Source: Streptomyces pyxinicus
GTDB taxonomy: Bacteria > Actinomycetota > Actinomycetes > Streptomycetales > Streptomycetaceae
Length of the DNA stretch: 64,000 nucleotides
Direction of reading: 5' to 3'
Assembly: GCF_024753135.1 (NCBI RefSeq)
Contig: NZ_JANUGP010000001.1
Location: 1 to 64,000 of the forward strand
Notes under the pieces: generated by a model
Told to the model about the DNA's origin: nothing
Databases searched by the model: none
What the model saw: the letters and a program-made list of their open reading frames with translations, nothing else
Position numbers and translations under genes: made by a program
Part shown: positions 1-7,924 of the stretch, one piece after another
Layout of the letters: the number at the start of each line of letters is the position of its first letter
Position numbering within the stretch: the stretch's first letter is position 1

Positions 1-114
1 TGGGGTGGGGTCTGGGCCCGGGGTCGGTGGGGTGGGCTCGGGGCCGGGCTGTGGGGGCGGGACCGGGCTCGGGTAGGGATCCGGCGGAGTGGGGCCGGGC
101 TGCGGACTCGTCAT
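1..114 (-). CDS. Proline-rich protein, N-terminal fragment (runs off the window)
   Basis: The minus strand carries an ATG at 114 preceded by a strong Shine-Dalgarno stretch (AGGAGGCACCG directly before the ATG). From there the frame stays open for 38 codons to the window edge. The peptide starts MTSPQPGPTPPDPYPSP and is almost entirely Pro, Gly, Thr, Ser and Asp, so it looks like a disordered N-terminus or a small disordered protein. The repeated G/C runs at 1-70 are this coding sequence seen from the other strand. No family can be named from the visible part. The ribosome binding site and uninterrupted frame are the reason for calling it. Confidence 0.5.
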   Translation of the reverse strand, partial: MTSPQPGPTPPDPYPSPVPPPQPGPEPTPPTPGPDPTP

Positions 115-194
115 CGGTGCCTCCTGATCGTCGCTGGACGTCACCTCTGGACTACTCCCCCGCCTACCCGGGCCCCGCTCGGCCACTCACCCGG

Positions 195-539
195 TCAGAA
201 GCGGTCGGGATGGGCGCGCAGCCAGTCCTTCGCGGCCGACAGCAGAGCGGGGTCGGCCGGCGGGGCCACGTCGGGGTGGCGTTCGGCCCACGTGACGACG
301 TACGGGCACAGCGGAGCCACGGGGACGCCCTCGCGCTCGGCGAGGGCGTACAGCTCACGGGCCAGGGAACCGGCGATGCCCTTGCCCTCGTGGGCCGGCT
401 CGACGACGGTGTGCACCGGCACCAGGGCGCGCGCGGGCGCCTCCAGCACGAAGTACTCGACGCGGCCGACGACCTCGCCCTCGCCGAGTGCCTCCAGGCG
501 GCCCGCCGCCCGGTCGTCGCGGATCTCGGTCTCGCTCAT
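195..539 (-). CDS. Small GNAT-type N-acetyltransferase (YjdJ/COG2388-like)
   Basis: This is a 114-aa protein made of one compact GNAT fold, much shorter than ordinary GNAT enzymes (about 150-180 aa). It resembles the YjdJ-type acyl-CoA-binding GNAT domain. Seen in the sequence: a beta-strand region VEYFVLEAPARALVPVHTVV (about residues 28-46), then the acyl-CoA loop EGKGIAGSLA (about 51-60) and a long helix. A conserved-looking Cys78 sits in APLCPYV near the end of the domain. The ATG at 539 was chosen because the upstream extension has non-coding composition. It lies 34 bp downstream of panD on the same strand and is probably cotranscribed. The substrate is unknown; members of this group are thought to bind small acyl-CoA donors. 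Confidence 0.8.
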   Translation of the reverse strand: MSETEIRDDRAAGRLEALGEGEVVGRVEYFVLEAPARALVPVHTVVEPAHEGKGIAGSLARELYALAEREGVPVAPLCPYVVTWAERHPDVAPPADPALLSAAKDWLRAHPDRF

Positions 540-573
540 GGCCACGCACGCTCCCTGGATACCGGCCCGCTCG

Positions 574-993
574 TCAGGCCCTCGCGGCCTGCGGGCTGCG
601 CCGCTGGTCGGAGCCGGGCACCGGCTCGGCCGGGTCGGCGCCGAGGGACGCGATCCGGTTGTCACCGTCGACATGGACGACCCGGGGCCGCAGCGCGCGT
701 GCCTCGGCATCGGAGACCTGAGCGTAGCTGATGATGATCACCAGGTCTCCGGGATGCACGAGATGGGCGGCGGCGCCGTTGATCCCGATCACCCCGGAGC
801 CGCGCTCGCCCTCGATGACGTAGGTCTCCAGCCGGGCGCCGTTGTCGATGTCGACGATGTGCACCAGCTCGCCGGGCAGCAGGTCGGCGGCGTCGAGCAG
901 GTCGGCGTCGATGGTCACCGATCCCACGTAGTGCAGGTCGGCCTGGGTGACGGTGGCTCTGTGGATCTTGGACTTGAACATCGTGCGCAGCAT
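574..993 (-). CDS. panD: Aspartate 1-decarboxylase PanD
   Basis: PanD converts L-aspartate to beta-alanine for pantothenate and coenzyme A synthesis. It is made as a pro-enzyme that cleaves itself between Gly24 and Ser25 to generate the catalytic pyruvoyl group. The start [19 protein letters not shown] is the family's usual N-terminus, and HYVGSVTID places the G24-S25 cleavage pair exactly where expected. The segment [22 protein letters not shown] is the typical core. The protein is 139 aa, slightly longer than many, owing to a variable Pro/Ser-rich tail. The ATG at 993 was preferred to one four codons upstream because homologues start at MLRT. It is followed by the small GNAT gene. In enteric bacteria a GNAT-like protein (PanZ/PanM) helps PanD maturation; whether this neighbour does so is only a suggestion. 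Confidence 0.95.
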   Translation of the reverse strand: MLRTMFKSKIHRATVTQADLHYVGSVTIDADLLDAADLLPGELVHIVDIDNGARLETYVIEGERGSGVIGINGAAAHLVHPGDLVIIISYAQVSDAEARALRPRVVHVDGDNRIASLGADPAEPVPGSDQRRSPQAARA

Positions 994-1095
994 CGAGACT
1001 CCCACAAGTCGGCTCCCTGCCTGCGATTTAGCAGGTCAAGGGCTGTTTCGACAGCCTACAACGGGCGTCGCTCGTCGGAGTAGGGGTGGTGCAGG

Positions 1096-1911
1096 TCAGC
1101 CGCCGGTGGCGAAGCCGGGGAAGAGGGTCATGCCGCCGTTGACGTAGAGGGTGGTTCCCACGACGTAGTCCATGAGGTCCGAGGCGAGACCGACGACCGC
1201 GTTGGCGATGTCCTCGGGTTCGCCGATGCGCTGATAGGGGATCAGCCGCAGCAGCTGCTCCCGGGCTTCGGGCGTCTCCCAGGCGCTGCGGTTGATCGGT
1301 GTCCTGACGGCTCCCGGGGCGACCGCGTTCACGCGGATGCGCCGGGGTGCGAGTTCCTGGGCCAGGGTCTGCATCATCATCAGCACACCGCCTTTGGACG
1401 AGGCGTAGTTGACGTGCCCTGCCCACGGGATGAGCTGGTGCACGGAACTCATGCAAATGATCTTTCCGGCGGCACGGGAGACCTCCGGGACGACCCCGCG
1501 CCGCAGAAACTCCTTCGTCGCCTCCCGGGCGCACAGGAACTGCCCCGTCAGGTTGACGTCCAGCACCTTCTGCCACTGGGCGAGGGTCATGTCCGTGACG
1601 GGCGCGTCGCGCTGGAGTCCGGCGTTGGCGATCAGGATGTCGATCGTGCCGAACTCCTCGATCATCCGGTCCGTCATGGCGACGACCTGGTCCTCGTTCG
1701 ACACGTCCGCCTCGTACGCGGCCGCGCGCACGCCGAAGGAGGTGATCTCCTCGACCACGTTCTCGGCGTCCTCGCGGCGGGCCACGTAGTTCACGACGAC
1801 GTCGGCGCCGGCCCGGCCGAGTGCGACGGCCGTTGCCCTGCCGATTCCGGAATTGGCGCCGGTGATCAGGGCCTTCTGGCCCTTGAGGATGCCGTCTGCG
1901 GTGGCGTTCAC
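1096..1911 (-). CDS. Short-chain dehydrogenase/reductase (glucose 1-dehydrogenase-like)
   Basis: This 271-aa classical SDR is a soluble NAD(P)-dependent oxidoreductase. It has the cofactor loop TGANSGIG (residues 17-24), NAG (96-98), the catalytic Ser around 155-156, and Tyr169/Lys173 in NYASSKGG. The C-terminal GGM motif (YVNGGMTLFPGF) is typical of the glucose 1-dehydrogenase and 3-oxoacyl-ACP reductase branches. Acidic Asp69 after strand 3 (YEADVSN) is also usual. It lies 43 bp downstream of a decayed P450 on the same strand, so it may once have belonged to an oxidation cluster. The physiological substrate cannot be read from the sequence, and glucose is only the name of the nearest family. 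An ATG with the Rossmann motif 16 residues in supports the chosen start. Confidence 0.9.
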   Translation of the reverse strand: MNATADGILKGQKALITGANSGIGRATAVALGRAGADVVVNYVARREDAENVVEEITSFGVRAAAYEADVSNEDQVVAMTDRMIEEFGTIDILIANAGLQRDAPVTDMTLAQWQKVLDVNLTGQFLCAREATKEFLRRGVVPEVSRAAGKIICMSSVHQLIPWAGHVNYASSKGGVLMMMQTLAQELAPRRIRVNAVAPGAVRTPINRSAWETPEAREQLLRLIPYQRIGEPEDIANAVVGLASDLMDYVVGTTLYVNGGMTLFPGFATGG

Positions 1912-1954
1912 GATGGTCTGCCTCCTTGCTCAACGCCGGCGAGACCGGGGCGGG

Positions 1955-2694
1955 TCAGCCGTTCCTCTCGACCTGCAGGTGGATCGGGCCGCGCAGAACG
2001 GGACTTGGCCGGTACGGCGGTGGGTCCGTGACCAGCCGGGGCTCGTCGAGGCGGCGTACCAGCTCGGTCAGCGCGATCTGTGTCTCCAGCCGGGCCATCG
2101 GTCCGCCGAAACACAGGTGGATGCCGCTGCCGAATCCCAGGTGCTGGTTGTCCCGCCGATCGGGGTCGAAGCGGTCGGGCTCGTGGAAGCGGTCCGGATC
2201 GCGGCTGCCCGAGGCGAGCATGAGCATGATCTGCGAGCCCTTGGGGATGACCGTGTCGGCGACGGCGATGTCGCTGTACGCCGCCCGCCACGGGATGATG
2301 TGCACCGGGGGTTCGTAGCGCAGGAGTTCCTCGACCAGCGGTACGACCAGGTCCGGCTCGGCGCGCAGCCGCTGGAGCACGTGCGGGTGGCGCAGCAGGG
2401 TCAGCATGCCGCTGGTGATGAGGTTGACGGTGGTCTCGTGGCCGGCGATCAACAGCAGGTTGGCCGTGCTGACGATCTCGTCGTCGGTCATCCGCCCGTC
2501 GGGCCCGTCGTCGTTGGCCAGCCGTGTCAGCAGGTCGTCGCCGGGGCGTCCGTGGCGTTGTTCCAGCAGGCCGCCGAGGTACTGGCGCAGGTCCTTGGTC
2601 GCCTGTACGCCGTTGTCCAGATCCTCCTTCGGGTCGGTCTCGGGGTCGTAGCCGATCGAGTCGATGATGGCGTTCACCCACACGTGGAACCGGG
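1955..2694 (-). pseudogene. Cytochrome P450, C-terminal two-thirds only
   Basis: The frame encodes the later part of a bacterial class I P450. It has the I-helix oxygen-activation motif AGHETT, the K-helix ExxR inside EELLRYE, and the heme-ligand loop FGSGIHLCFGG with its cysteine, then a normal C-terminus. The first in-frame GTG (2683) lies within the domain. Homologous-looking sequence (SRFHVWVNAIIDSIGYD) continues upstream of it, but the first 150 or so residues (helices A to about E) are missing. Immediately upstream, in another frame, is the 5' end of an unrelated gene. Seen: no intact P450 can be read. Inferred: a deletion joined two genes and removed the P450 start, so the protein is not expected to be functional. 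Confidence 0.8.
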
Positions 2695-2915
2695 AACCAG
2701 TCCAGCTCTTCCGGTTCCAGTCCGAGCAGGCGTGCCAGCGGCTCGGCCTCCCCCGCAGCCTCCTCCACGGACTCCCCCGCGGCCTCCTCCACGGCCTCGG
2801 ACGACAGGTCGATGTCGACGAGCAGGAAGCGGGCGGTCCTCAGTCTGCTGCGCGCCTCCGCGAGGTCCACGGGCGTGTAGGCCACCTCCGGCATGTACGC
2901 CGTCGTCACGATCAT
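2695..2915 (-). pseudogene. 5' fragment of an unrelated gene (weakly CorA-like) joined to the P450 remnant
   Basis: An ATG at 2915 has a good ribosome binding site (AAGGTGAGGGGCG before ATG). It opens a coding-like frame starting MIVTTAYMPEVAYTPVDLAE, continuing RFLLVDIDLS, an internal repeat EEAAGESVEEAAGEA, and LARLLGLEPEELDWF. The pattern of a short beta-strand followed by an 'LGL-PE-DWF' helix recalls the cytoplasmic N-terminal domain of CorA-family magnesium transporters, but that is a weak match made from memory. After about residue 74 the frame leaves coding sequence while the P450 frame takes over. The start signals look intact, so the fragment may still be translated into a chimeric peptide. 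Two near-identical 24-bp units encode the internal repeat. Confidence 0.5.
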
Positions 2916-2952
2916 CGCCCCTCACCTTCGGTTGTGGCGTGAGGCCTCATGG

Positions 2953-3443
2953 TCATGACGGGGGCTGGAGGACCCCGTCCACGACGTAGATGGTGGCGTT
3001 CGCGCCCTTGATGTTGCCGCAGACGATGTTCGCCTTGCCGTTGACCTTGAAGTCGGAACCCGAGCCCGACGTGGTGAGTTTGCTCCCTTCCACCGTCGTG
3101 AAGGAGCCCTTGGAGAGCTGGTCGGGGGTGATCCGCTTGTCCACGACGTGGTAGGTCAGCACCTTCTTCAGCTGCCCCTGGTTGCCGAGCAGCGAGGAGA
3201 GCTGCGAGGCCGTCACGTTCTGGAAGGCCTTCTGGTCGGGGGCGAAGACGGTGATGTCGGACTTCCCGTCCAGGGTGTCGCCCAGGTTCACCCTGACCAG
3301 GGCGGAGACCAGCCGAACGTGCCGGACGGGCTGGGGGACGCGTCCTGCGCGTGGCCCTGCGACGCCAGACCTCCGAGTGAGAACGGGATGGCGACAAGCA
3401 CCGCCGCAGTGGCCTTCGCTGTACGCATGCGGGTGAACCTCAT
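2953..3443 (-). pseudogene. Secreted fasciclin (FAS1) domain protein with internal deletion and frameshift
   Basis: The 5' part (start 3443, after GGAGGAAGG) encodes a signal peptide MRFTRMRTAKATAAVLVAIP...SQGHA and a linker ending SPSGTFG. That frame then stops within ten codons. The remainder of a FAS1 domain is in a different frame: LVSALVRVNLGDTLDGKSDI, then TVFAPDQKAF, LTYHVVDKRI and a C-terminal YVVDGVLQPPS. Streptomyces fasciclin lipoproteins and exoproteins normally have about 30 residues between the SPSGTFG-type linker and the LVSAL-type strand, including a cysteine and a DPVATAA-like segment. These are absent here. The junction is near 3300-3325. Inferred: an internal deletion whose length is not a multiple of three. 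FAS1 domains usually serve in cell-surface adhesion. Confidence 0.8.
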
Positions 3444-3631
3444 CGCGACCCTTCCTCCCGTGCCAGGGTGGAACCTGTCGACATCGGGGCGGTTGATGCG
3501 CGGGGCCGGCCGGGTACCAGGGTGCCCCGCCACTCAGCGAGCGTATCCAGCACGTGCCGGGTACCGCATCTCCAGGGCGGGACCGGCACGGGCGCTCCGG
3601 CCGCGCCGACCGGTGGAGCGGGAGAGGATGG

Positions 3632-4312
3632 TCAGAGGGAAGGACCTGTCCCCCGGCACTCCCGGCTCCGCGACGGCTCGGGTGACGTACCCGGGCCGCC
3701 CGTCAGGTACCCGGTGAGCATGGTGACCAGTTCGTTCTCGAAACGGGTGACGTCGACCTCGCCGGGGCCCGCCATCACGCGGTGCACCACCATCTCCACC
3801 GTGGAGACGACGAGTCGGGCGGCGACGTCGACATCGGCGACCCGGACCTCGGGGTGGGTGCGCAGCAGTCGGCGGGCGTAAGCGATGCGTCTGCGTTCGT
3901 CCTGGGCGATGCGTTCCAGCAACTCCGGGGCGCGGGGCCCCTGTTCCATCATCACGCGGAGCAACTGCGGGTCGTCCCTGTGGTTCCGGAGCGCTCCGCG
4001 CACGTGCCGGCGGATCACGTCCTCGATGGGCTCCGAGAGGAACTCGTCCTGGTCCAGTGGGGCGGCGTCCATGCCGGCGTCGAGGTGCCGGGTCAGCAGC
4101 TCGACCAGAATCGCGTCCTTGTTCGGGTAGTACTGGTACAGCGAGCCGATGGACACCCGGGCCCGCTCGGCGATGCGGTTGGTGGTCCCCGCCGCGTACC
4201 CGTACTCGGCGAAAACGTGAGCAGCGGCGTCGAGGATGCGCTGCCGGGTCAGCTCGGCCCGCACCTGACGGGGCTGTTTACGTGGCTGGAGTCCACGGCG
4301 GTCGGACGTCAT
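3632..4312 (-). CDS. TetR-family transcriptional regulator
   Basis: This 226-aa repressor-type protein has an N-terminal helix-turn-helix (about residues 20-65: TRQRILDAAAHVFAEYGYAA, then TTNRIAERARVSIGSLYQYY, with the hallmark YQYYPNKDAI). The C-terminal all-helical ligand and dimerisation domain fits AcrR/TetR C-terminal families. It is transcribed away from the PPOX-VanB-SIP operon starting at 4450. A near-perfect palindrome (TGAGCAATTACTCA, 4356-4369) lies between the two genes. The straightforward inference is that it autoregulates and represses the divergent redox operon in response to a small ligand. The ligand is unknown. The start at 4312 fits the family length and leaves about 20 basic residues ahead of the HTH. 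Confidence 0.9.
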   Translation of the reverse strand: MTSDRRGLQPRKQPRQVRAELTRQRILDAAAHVFAEYGYAAGTTNRIAERARVSIGSLYQYYPNKDAILVELLTRHLDAGMDAAPLDQDEFLSEPIEDVIRRHVRGALRNHRDDPQLLRVMMEQGPRAPELLERIAQDERRRIAYARRLLRTHPEVRVADVDVAARLVVSTVEMVVHRVMAGPGEVDVTRFENELVTMLTGYLTGGPGTSPEPSRSRECRGTGPSL

Positions 4313-4355
4313 GACACCTCCGGTGCGGGGCGCGAAAAGCGAGTAGCGCGCGACC

Positions 4356-4369
4356 TGAGCAATTACTCA
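4356..4369. promoter_or_regulatory. Palindromic operator candidate between TetR gene and redox operon
   Basis: TGAGCAATTACTCA is an inverted repeat (TGAG-N-AATT-N-CTCA) in an AT-rich island of the 137-bp divergent intergenic region. Position and symmetry suit a TetR-type operator overlapping the regulator's own promoter. It has not been matched to a known consensus. Confidence 0.5.
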
Positions 4370-4449
4370 CAATACTGCCATGAGCTGCGGCGATGCGGGC
4401 CCGAGTGGCCGTTGCCGTGGGCCGTCGCCCCTGTTGTGAGGAAGGTGTC

Positions 4450-5079
4450 ATGACACATGCCCCCACGCGTCCTCGCCGGGTCTCCCCGGAGGAGGTGCGG
4501 GCCCGGATCGGGCAGCCCGAGGCCATGGTCCGGGCCAAGGTGAAGGACCGTATCGACAACTACTTCCGGCAGTTCATCGCCCACTCGCCGTTCCTGGCGA
4601 TGGCCACGGCGGACGCGGCCGGGCGGGCCGACTGCTCGCCCCGCGGCGACTACCCGGGCTTCGTGAAGGTGCTGGACGAGCGCACCCTCGCGCTCCCCGA
4701 CCGCCCCGGCAACAAGATCGCCGACTCCTTCCGCAACCTCGCCGAGAACGACGGCGTCGGCCTGTGCTTCCTGATCCCCGGTGTGCGGGAGGTGCTGCGC
4801 GTCAACGGCAGCGGTTACGTCACCGACGAGCCCGACGTGCTGGTGCGGATGCGCACCGAGGCCAGGAAGCCGGAGCTGGCGATCGTCGTGGAGGTCGCCG
4901 AGGTCTACTTCCACTGCGGTCGCGCGCTGCTGCGGTCCCGGCTGTGGGACCCCGCGAGCCGGGCCCTCGCCGAGGAGATGCCCTCGATGGGCGAGATCGC
5001 CGCGGCGCAGTTCGGCGCCGACGTGGATCCGGGGCTGCTCGAAGCGGCCGTGGAGGACAGCTACCGCAAGCTCTACTGA
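4450..5079 (+). CDS. PPOX-type FMN flavoprotein (MSMEG_1061-like)
   Basis: This 209-aa protein of the pyridoxamine 5'-phosphate oxidase-like split-barrel superfamily is most like the MSMEG_1061 group of FMN-dependent flavoproteins. Features seen: the N-terminal helix region VKDRIDNYFRQFIAHSPFLA, the strand MATADAAGRADCSPRGDYPG that shapes the flavin site, the NKIADSFRNLAENDGVGLCF segment, and a C-terminal AEVYFHCGRALLRSRLWDP that is strongly conserved in this group. The ATG at 4450 follows a GAGGAAGG ribosome binding site. It is the first gene of a three-gene redox operon, 37 bp before the VanB-type reductase. It probably uses FMN or a deazaflavin to reduce a small molecule. The reaction is not determined by the sequence. 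Confidence 0.85.
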   Translation: MTHAPTRPRRVSPEEVRARIGQPEAMVRAKVKDRIDNYFRQFIAHSPFLAMATADAAGRADCSPRGDYPGFVKVLDERTLALPDRPGNKIADSFRNLAENDGVGLCFLIPGVREVLRVNGSGYVTDEPDVLVRMRTEARKPELAIVVEVAEVYFHCGRALLRSRLWDPASRALAEEMPSMGEIAAAQFGADVDPGLLEAAVEDSYRKLY

Positions 5080-5116
5080 CCGACCGGGCCGCACCGGCCC
5101 GACAGAGGAAGCACCG

Positions 5117-6025
5117 ATGCAACAGACCGTCGTCGAGCACATCGACCGCGTCGCCGAGGACGTCGTCGCCCTCACCCTGCGCGCCGCCGCCGGGGAGCTG
5201 GCCCCCTGGGAGCCCGGCGCCCATGTGGACCTGTCCCTGCCCAACTGGCTCACCCGGCAGTACTCGTTGTGCGGGGACCCCGCCGACCGGCACGCCTACC
5301 GCGTCGCCGTCCGGTACGACCCGCTCAGCCGGGGCGGCTCGGAGTACGTGCACCGGTTCCTGCGGCCGGGACGCACCCTGCCGGTCTCGCCGCCCCGCAA
5401 CCACTTCCCGCTGGTCGCCGCACCCCGGTACCTGTTCCTCGCCGGCGGGATCGGCATCACGCCCCTGCTGCCGATGCTGCGCGCGGTGACGGCCGCCGGG
5501 CTGCCCGCGACCCTGGTGTACGCGGGGCCGTCGGCGGACCGTATGCCCTTCGCCGACGAACTGCGGCGCCGCCATGGCGACCGGGTGCGGATCGTGGAGA
5601 CCGGGCGGCAGGGCAGGCCGGACCTCGCCGCCCTCGCGGCCGGTCTGGAGGCCGGCACGCTGGTCTACTGCTGCGGCCCGGCGGCCATGCTGGCGGCGGC
5701 CGACGCCGCGTTCCCCGCCGGCCGGCTGCACGCCGAGCGGTTCCAGCCGGTGGCCCGGACGTTCGGCCCCGACACGGCGTTCGAGGCGGTCTGCGCCCGG
5801 TCCGGGGACACCGTCGCCGTGCCGGCCGACGAGTCGCTGCTGGACGCCCTCGCCCACGCCGGGCACCCCCTGCCCTCCGGGTGCCGCGAAGGCGTCTGCG
5901 GCAGCTGCGAGGTCGCCGTCCTGGACGGCGTACCCGAGCACCGGGACGACATCTCGGGCCCCGAGGGCCGGATGTACCCGTGCGTGTCCCGGGCGCTGTC
6001 GCCGCGGCTCGTCCTGGACCTGTGA
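5117..6025 (+). CDS. PDR/VanB-family oxidoreductase (FMN/NAD/2Fe-2S reductase)
   Basis: This 302-aa protein has phthalate-dioxygenase-reductase architecture. An N-terminal flavin domain contains RQYSLCGDPAD (flavin binding, about residues 45-55). The NAD-binding domain has the glycine motif FLAGGIGITPLLPML (about 107-121) and a CCGP motif. The C-terminal plant-type ferredoxin domain has SGCREGVCGSCEVAVLDG followed by YPCVSRA, giving the C-x4-C-x2-C...C ligands for a 2Fe-2S cluster. Such proteins pass electrons from NAD(P)H to Rieske oxygenases, P450s or O-demethylases. No oxygenase is in this operon; the nearest candidate is the decayed P450 2.5 kb upstream. Start: ATG 5117 after AGAGGAAGC. 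Its stop lies within an octamer tandem repeat. Confidence 0.92.
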   Translation: MQQTVVEHIDRVAEDVVALTLRAAAGELAPWEPGAHVDLSLPNWLTRQYSLCGDPADRHAYRVAVRYDPLSRGGSEYVHRFLRPGRTLPVSPPRNHFPLVAAPRYLFLAGGIGITPLLPMLRAVTAAGLPATLVYAGPSADRMPFADELRRRHGDRVRIVETGRQGRPDLAALAAGLEAGTLVYCCGPAAMLAAADAAFPAGRLHAERFQPVARTFGPDTAFEAVCARSGDTVAVPADESLLDALAHAGHPLPSGCREGVCGSCEVAVLDGVPEHRDDISGPEGRMYPCVSRALSPRLVLDL

Positions 6026-6093
6026 ACCCGCGAATCCGTGAACTCGTGAATCTGTGAACCCGTGAACCTGTGAACTTGTCGCCCCGTGAAGGG
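6022..6093 (+). repeat. Nine-unit degenerate 8-bp tandem repeat at the reductase stop codon
   Basis: Consecutive octamers read GTGAACCC, GCGAATCC, GTGAACTC, GTGAATCT, GTGAACCC, GTGAACCT, GTGAACTT, GTCGCCCC, GTGAAGGG. The first unit contains the TGA stop of the VanB-type reductase and the last runs into the next gene's leader. Every intact unit carries TGA, and the array fills the whole spacer to the downstream SIP gene. Confidence 0.9.
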
Positions 6094-6106
6094 AATTTCC
6101 ACCACC

Positions 6107-6910
6107 ATGCTGCCCAAGGTGCAGACGCCCGTGTCCCGGCGCATGATCACGCTGGAGGTGCGGCGGACCACCCGGACCACGCCCGGCTTCGCCACCGTCA
6201 CGCTCGGCGGTCCCGAGCTGGAGCACCTGGTGCCCACCGGGTTCGACCAGGCCGTACGGCTCTTCTTCCCCCGCGCGGGGCAGACCGGTCTCACCATGCC
6301 CACGCTCTCCAACGAGGCGTGGATGGCGCAGGTCATGCTGCTGCCGAAGTCGCGCCGGCCGTGGGTGCGCAACTACACCGTGCGCCGGGTGCGGCCCGAA
6401 CTCGGTGAACTGGACGTCGAGTTCGCGTTGCACGGGGACACCCCCGCCTGCGACTGGGCGCTCAACGCCCGCCCCGGCGACCCCGCCGGCATCTTCGACA
6501 TCGGCCGCACCTACCTGCCGCCGCCCGACGTGGCGGCGCAGGTGCTCGTCGCGGACGAGAGCGCCGTACCCGCGGTGCTCGCCATCTTGGAGGACGCGCC
6601 CGGCTCCCTGGTCGCCGAGGTGTTCCTGGAGGTGCCCGAGGCGTCGGACGTGCGCGCGGACGTCGTCGCCCCCGAGGGCGTCCGCGTCCACTGGCTGGCC
6701 CGGGACGGCGGCTCCGGGCTCCCGGGCCGGCTCGCCCTCGACGCGGTCAGGGACGCCGACCTGCCGCGGGACCGCTGCTACACCTGGGTCGCCGGCGAGT
6801 CCGGCCTGGCCACCGGAGTGCGCCGGCATCTGGTGCGCGAGCGGGGCGTGCCGAAGCCGGACGTCGCCTTCTACGGCTACTGGCGGCACGGCCGCTCCAG
6901 CCCCGGCTGA
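6107..6910 (+). CDS. Siderophore-interacting protein family flavin reductase
   Basis: This 267-aa protein belongs to the SIP/ViuB family, whose FAD-containing members use NAD(P)H to reduce ferric siderophores in the cytoplasm. It has the N-terminal FAD-binding beta-barrel with RNYTVRRVRP (family motif R-x-Y-T-x-R). The HGDTPACDWALNARPGD segment is followed by a SIP C-terminal domain with YTWVAGESGLATGVRRHLVRERG (the conserved W-A-G-E stretch) and a typical YGYWRHGRS terminus. The ATG at 6107 was chosen; a GTG at 6086 is in frame but lies in the octamer repeat. It is the third gene of the operon with the PPOX and VanB-type genes. No siderophore biosynthesis or uptake genes adjoin it, so a general flavin or iron reductase role is possible. 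Confidence 0.88.
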   Translation: MLPKVQTPVSRRMITLEVRRTTRTTPGFATVTLGGPELEHLVPTGFDQAVRLFFPRAGQTGLTMPTLSNEAWMAQVMLLPKSRRPWVRNYTVRRVRPELGELDVEFALHGDTPACDWALNARPGDPAGIFDIGRTYLPPPDVAAQVLVADESAVPAVLAILEDAPGSLVAEVFLEVPEASDVRADVVAPEGVRVHWLARDGGSGLPGRLALDAVRDADLPRDRCYTWVAGESGLATGVRRHLVRERGVPKPDVAFYGYWRHGRSSPG

Positions 6911-6940
6911 TCCGTCCTCCCCCGCCCCGGCGGACGGCGT

Positions 6941-7822
6941 CTACCGGACGGGGCCGGGGCCGACCGGGGTGTCCCCGCGCAGGGTGATGCGGTGCATGAC
7001 GCGGTGCTGGTCGCCGTAGTCGCGGTTGGCGTAGTGGGCGGTGCTTCGGTTGTCCCACAGGGCGACGTCGCCGGGCCGCCAGCGGTGGCGTACGACGTGT
7101 TCCGGCTTGGTGAGGTGGGCGTAGAGGATGTCGAGGATGCCCCGGCTCTCGTGCTCGGAGACGCCGGTGATGTGCGAGGTGAAGCCCGGGTTGACGAACA
7201 GGCCCTTGCGTCCGCTCTCCGGGTGGACCCGCACCACCGGGTGCTCCACCGGCTTGAGTTCGGTGAACACCTCGCCCTCCCAGAGGTTGCCGCGGCCCTT
7301 GCGGCGCTGGGCCAGGTAGTAGCCGAACTCGCGGGTGCCGTCGTGGACGGCGGTGAGGGTGTCGATGTGGGCCCGCAGGCCCGGCGACAGCGACTCGTAG
7401 GCGAGCTGGCTGTCGGCCCAGTTGGTGTCACCGCCGGTGGGCGGCAGCACCACGGCCCGCAGGACGGAGATCGCGGGCGGCTTCTCGACGAACGTCACGT
7501 CGGTGTGCCACACGTCGGCGAAGCCGTTGTCCTGGCTGTCCAGGGAGTACACCTCGGGCGCCACGTCCCCGGAGTCGTGGACCGGGTGCCCGACGGTGAC
7601 CTCGCCCAGGCGCCGGCCGAAGTCGATCTGCGCGGCGTCGTCGAGGCCACCCTGGCCGCGGACGAACAGCACCTTGTACCGCACGAGCGCCTCGCGGAGC
7701 GCGCGGACCTGGTCGTCGTCGAGACGGCCGAGGTCGACGCCGTGGATCTCGGCGCCGAAACCCGGGCCGAGCGGTGTGATCGGCAGCCGTTCCGCTTCGG
7801 TCCGGACACTGACGATGCTCAC
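6941..7822 (-). CDS. TauD/TfdA-family Fe(II)/2-oxoglutarate dioxygenase
   Basis: This 293-aa dioxygenase is of the type that hydroxylates sulfonates such as taurine, alpha to sulfur, releasing sulfite and an aldehyde. Metal ligands are visible as VWHTDVTF (H-x-D) and the distal His in [12 protein letters not shown]. The 2-oxoglutarate-binding Arg is in the same C-terminal segment. [16 protein letters not shown] and [11 protein letters not shown] are hallmark TauD/TfdA strings. It is the last gene of the operon permease, binding protein, ATPase, dioxygenase, all on the minus strand, about 100 bp downstream of the ATPase. Context makes an alkanesulfonate or sulfate-ester scavenging role likely. 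The specific substrate cannot be told apart from other TfdA substrates by sequence alone. Confidence 0.9.
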   Translation of the reverse strand: MSIVSVRTEAERLPITPLGPGFGAEIHGVDLGRLDDDQVRALREALVRYKVLFVRGQGGLDDAAQIDFGRRLGEVTVGHPVHDSGDVAPEVYSLDSQDNGFADVWHTDVTFVEKPPAISVLRAVVLPPTGGDTNWADSQLAYESLSPGLRAHIDTLTAVHDGTREFGYYLAQRRKGRGNLWEGEVFTELKPVEHPVVRVHPESGRKGLFVNPGFTSHITGVSEHESRGILDILYAHLTKPEHVVRHRWRPGDVALWDNRSTAHYANRDYGDQHRVMHRITLRGDTPVGPGPVR

Positions 7823-7840
7823 GGGCTTGTCCTTCCGTAG

Positions 7841-7884
7841 GTTTCCTGCTCGGGTCTTCGGTTTCTGCTCGGGTCTTCGGTTTC
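7841..7884. repeat. Short tandem duplication between ATPase and dioxygenase genes
   Basis: A 19-20 bp unit (GTTTC(C)TGCTCGGGTCTTCG) occurs twice in a row, followed by the start of a third. It lies in the 102-bp spacer just upstream of the dioxygenase start on the minus strand. Confidence 0.85.
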
Positions 7885-7924
7885 CCGCCGGGGTACGGCG
7901 TTCCGCTCGCCGGGTGCGGGCGGG

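Noticed and set aside
6911..6940. Terminator between the SIP and TauD-type genes
   Set aside because: Only a short CCGTCC/GGACGG pairing with a long loop; not convincing.
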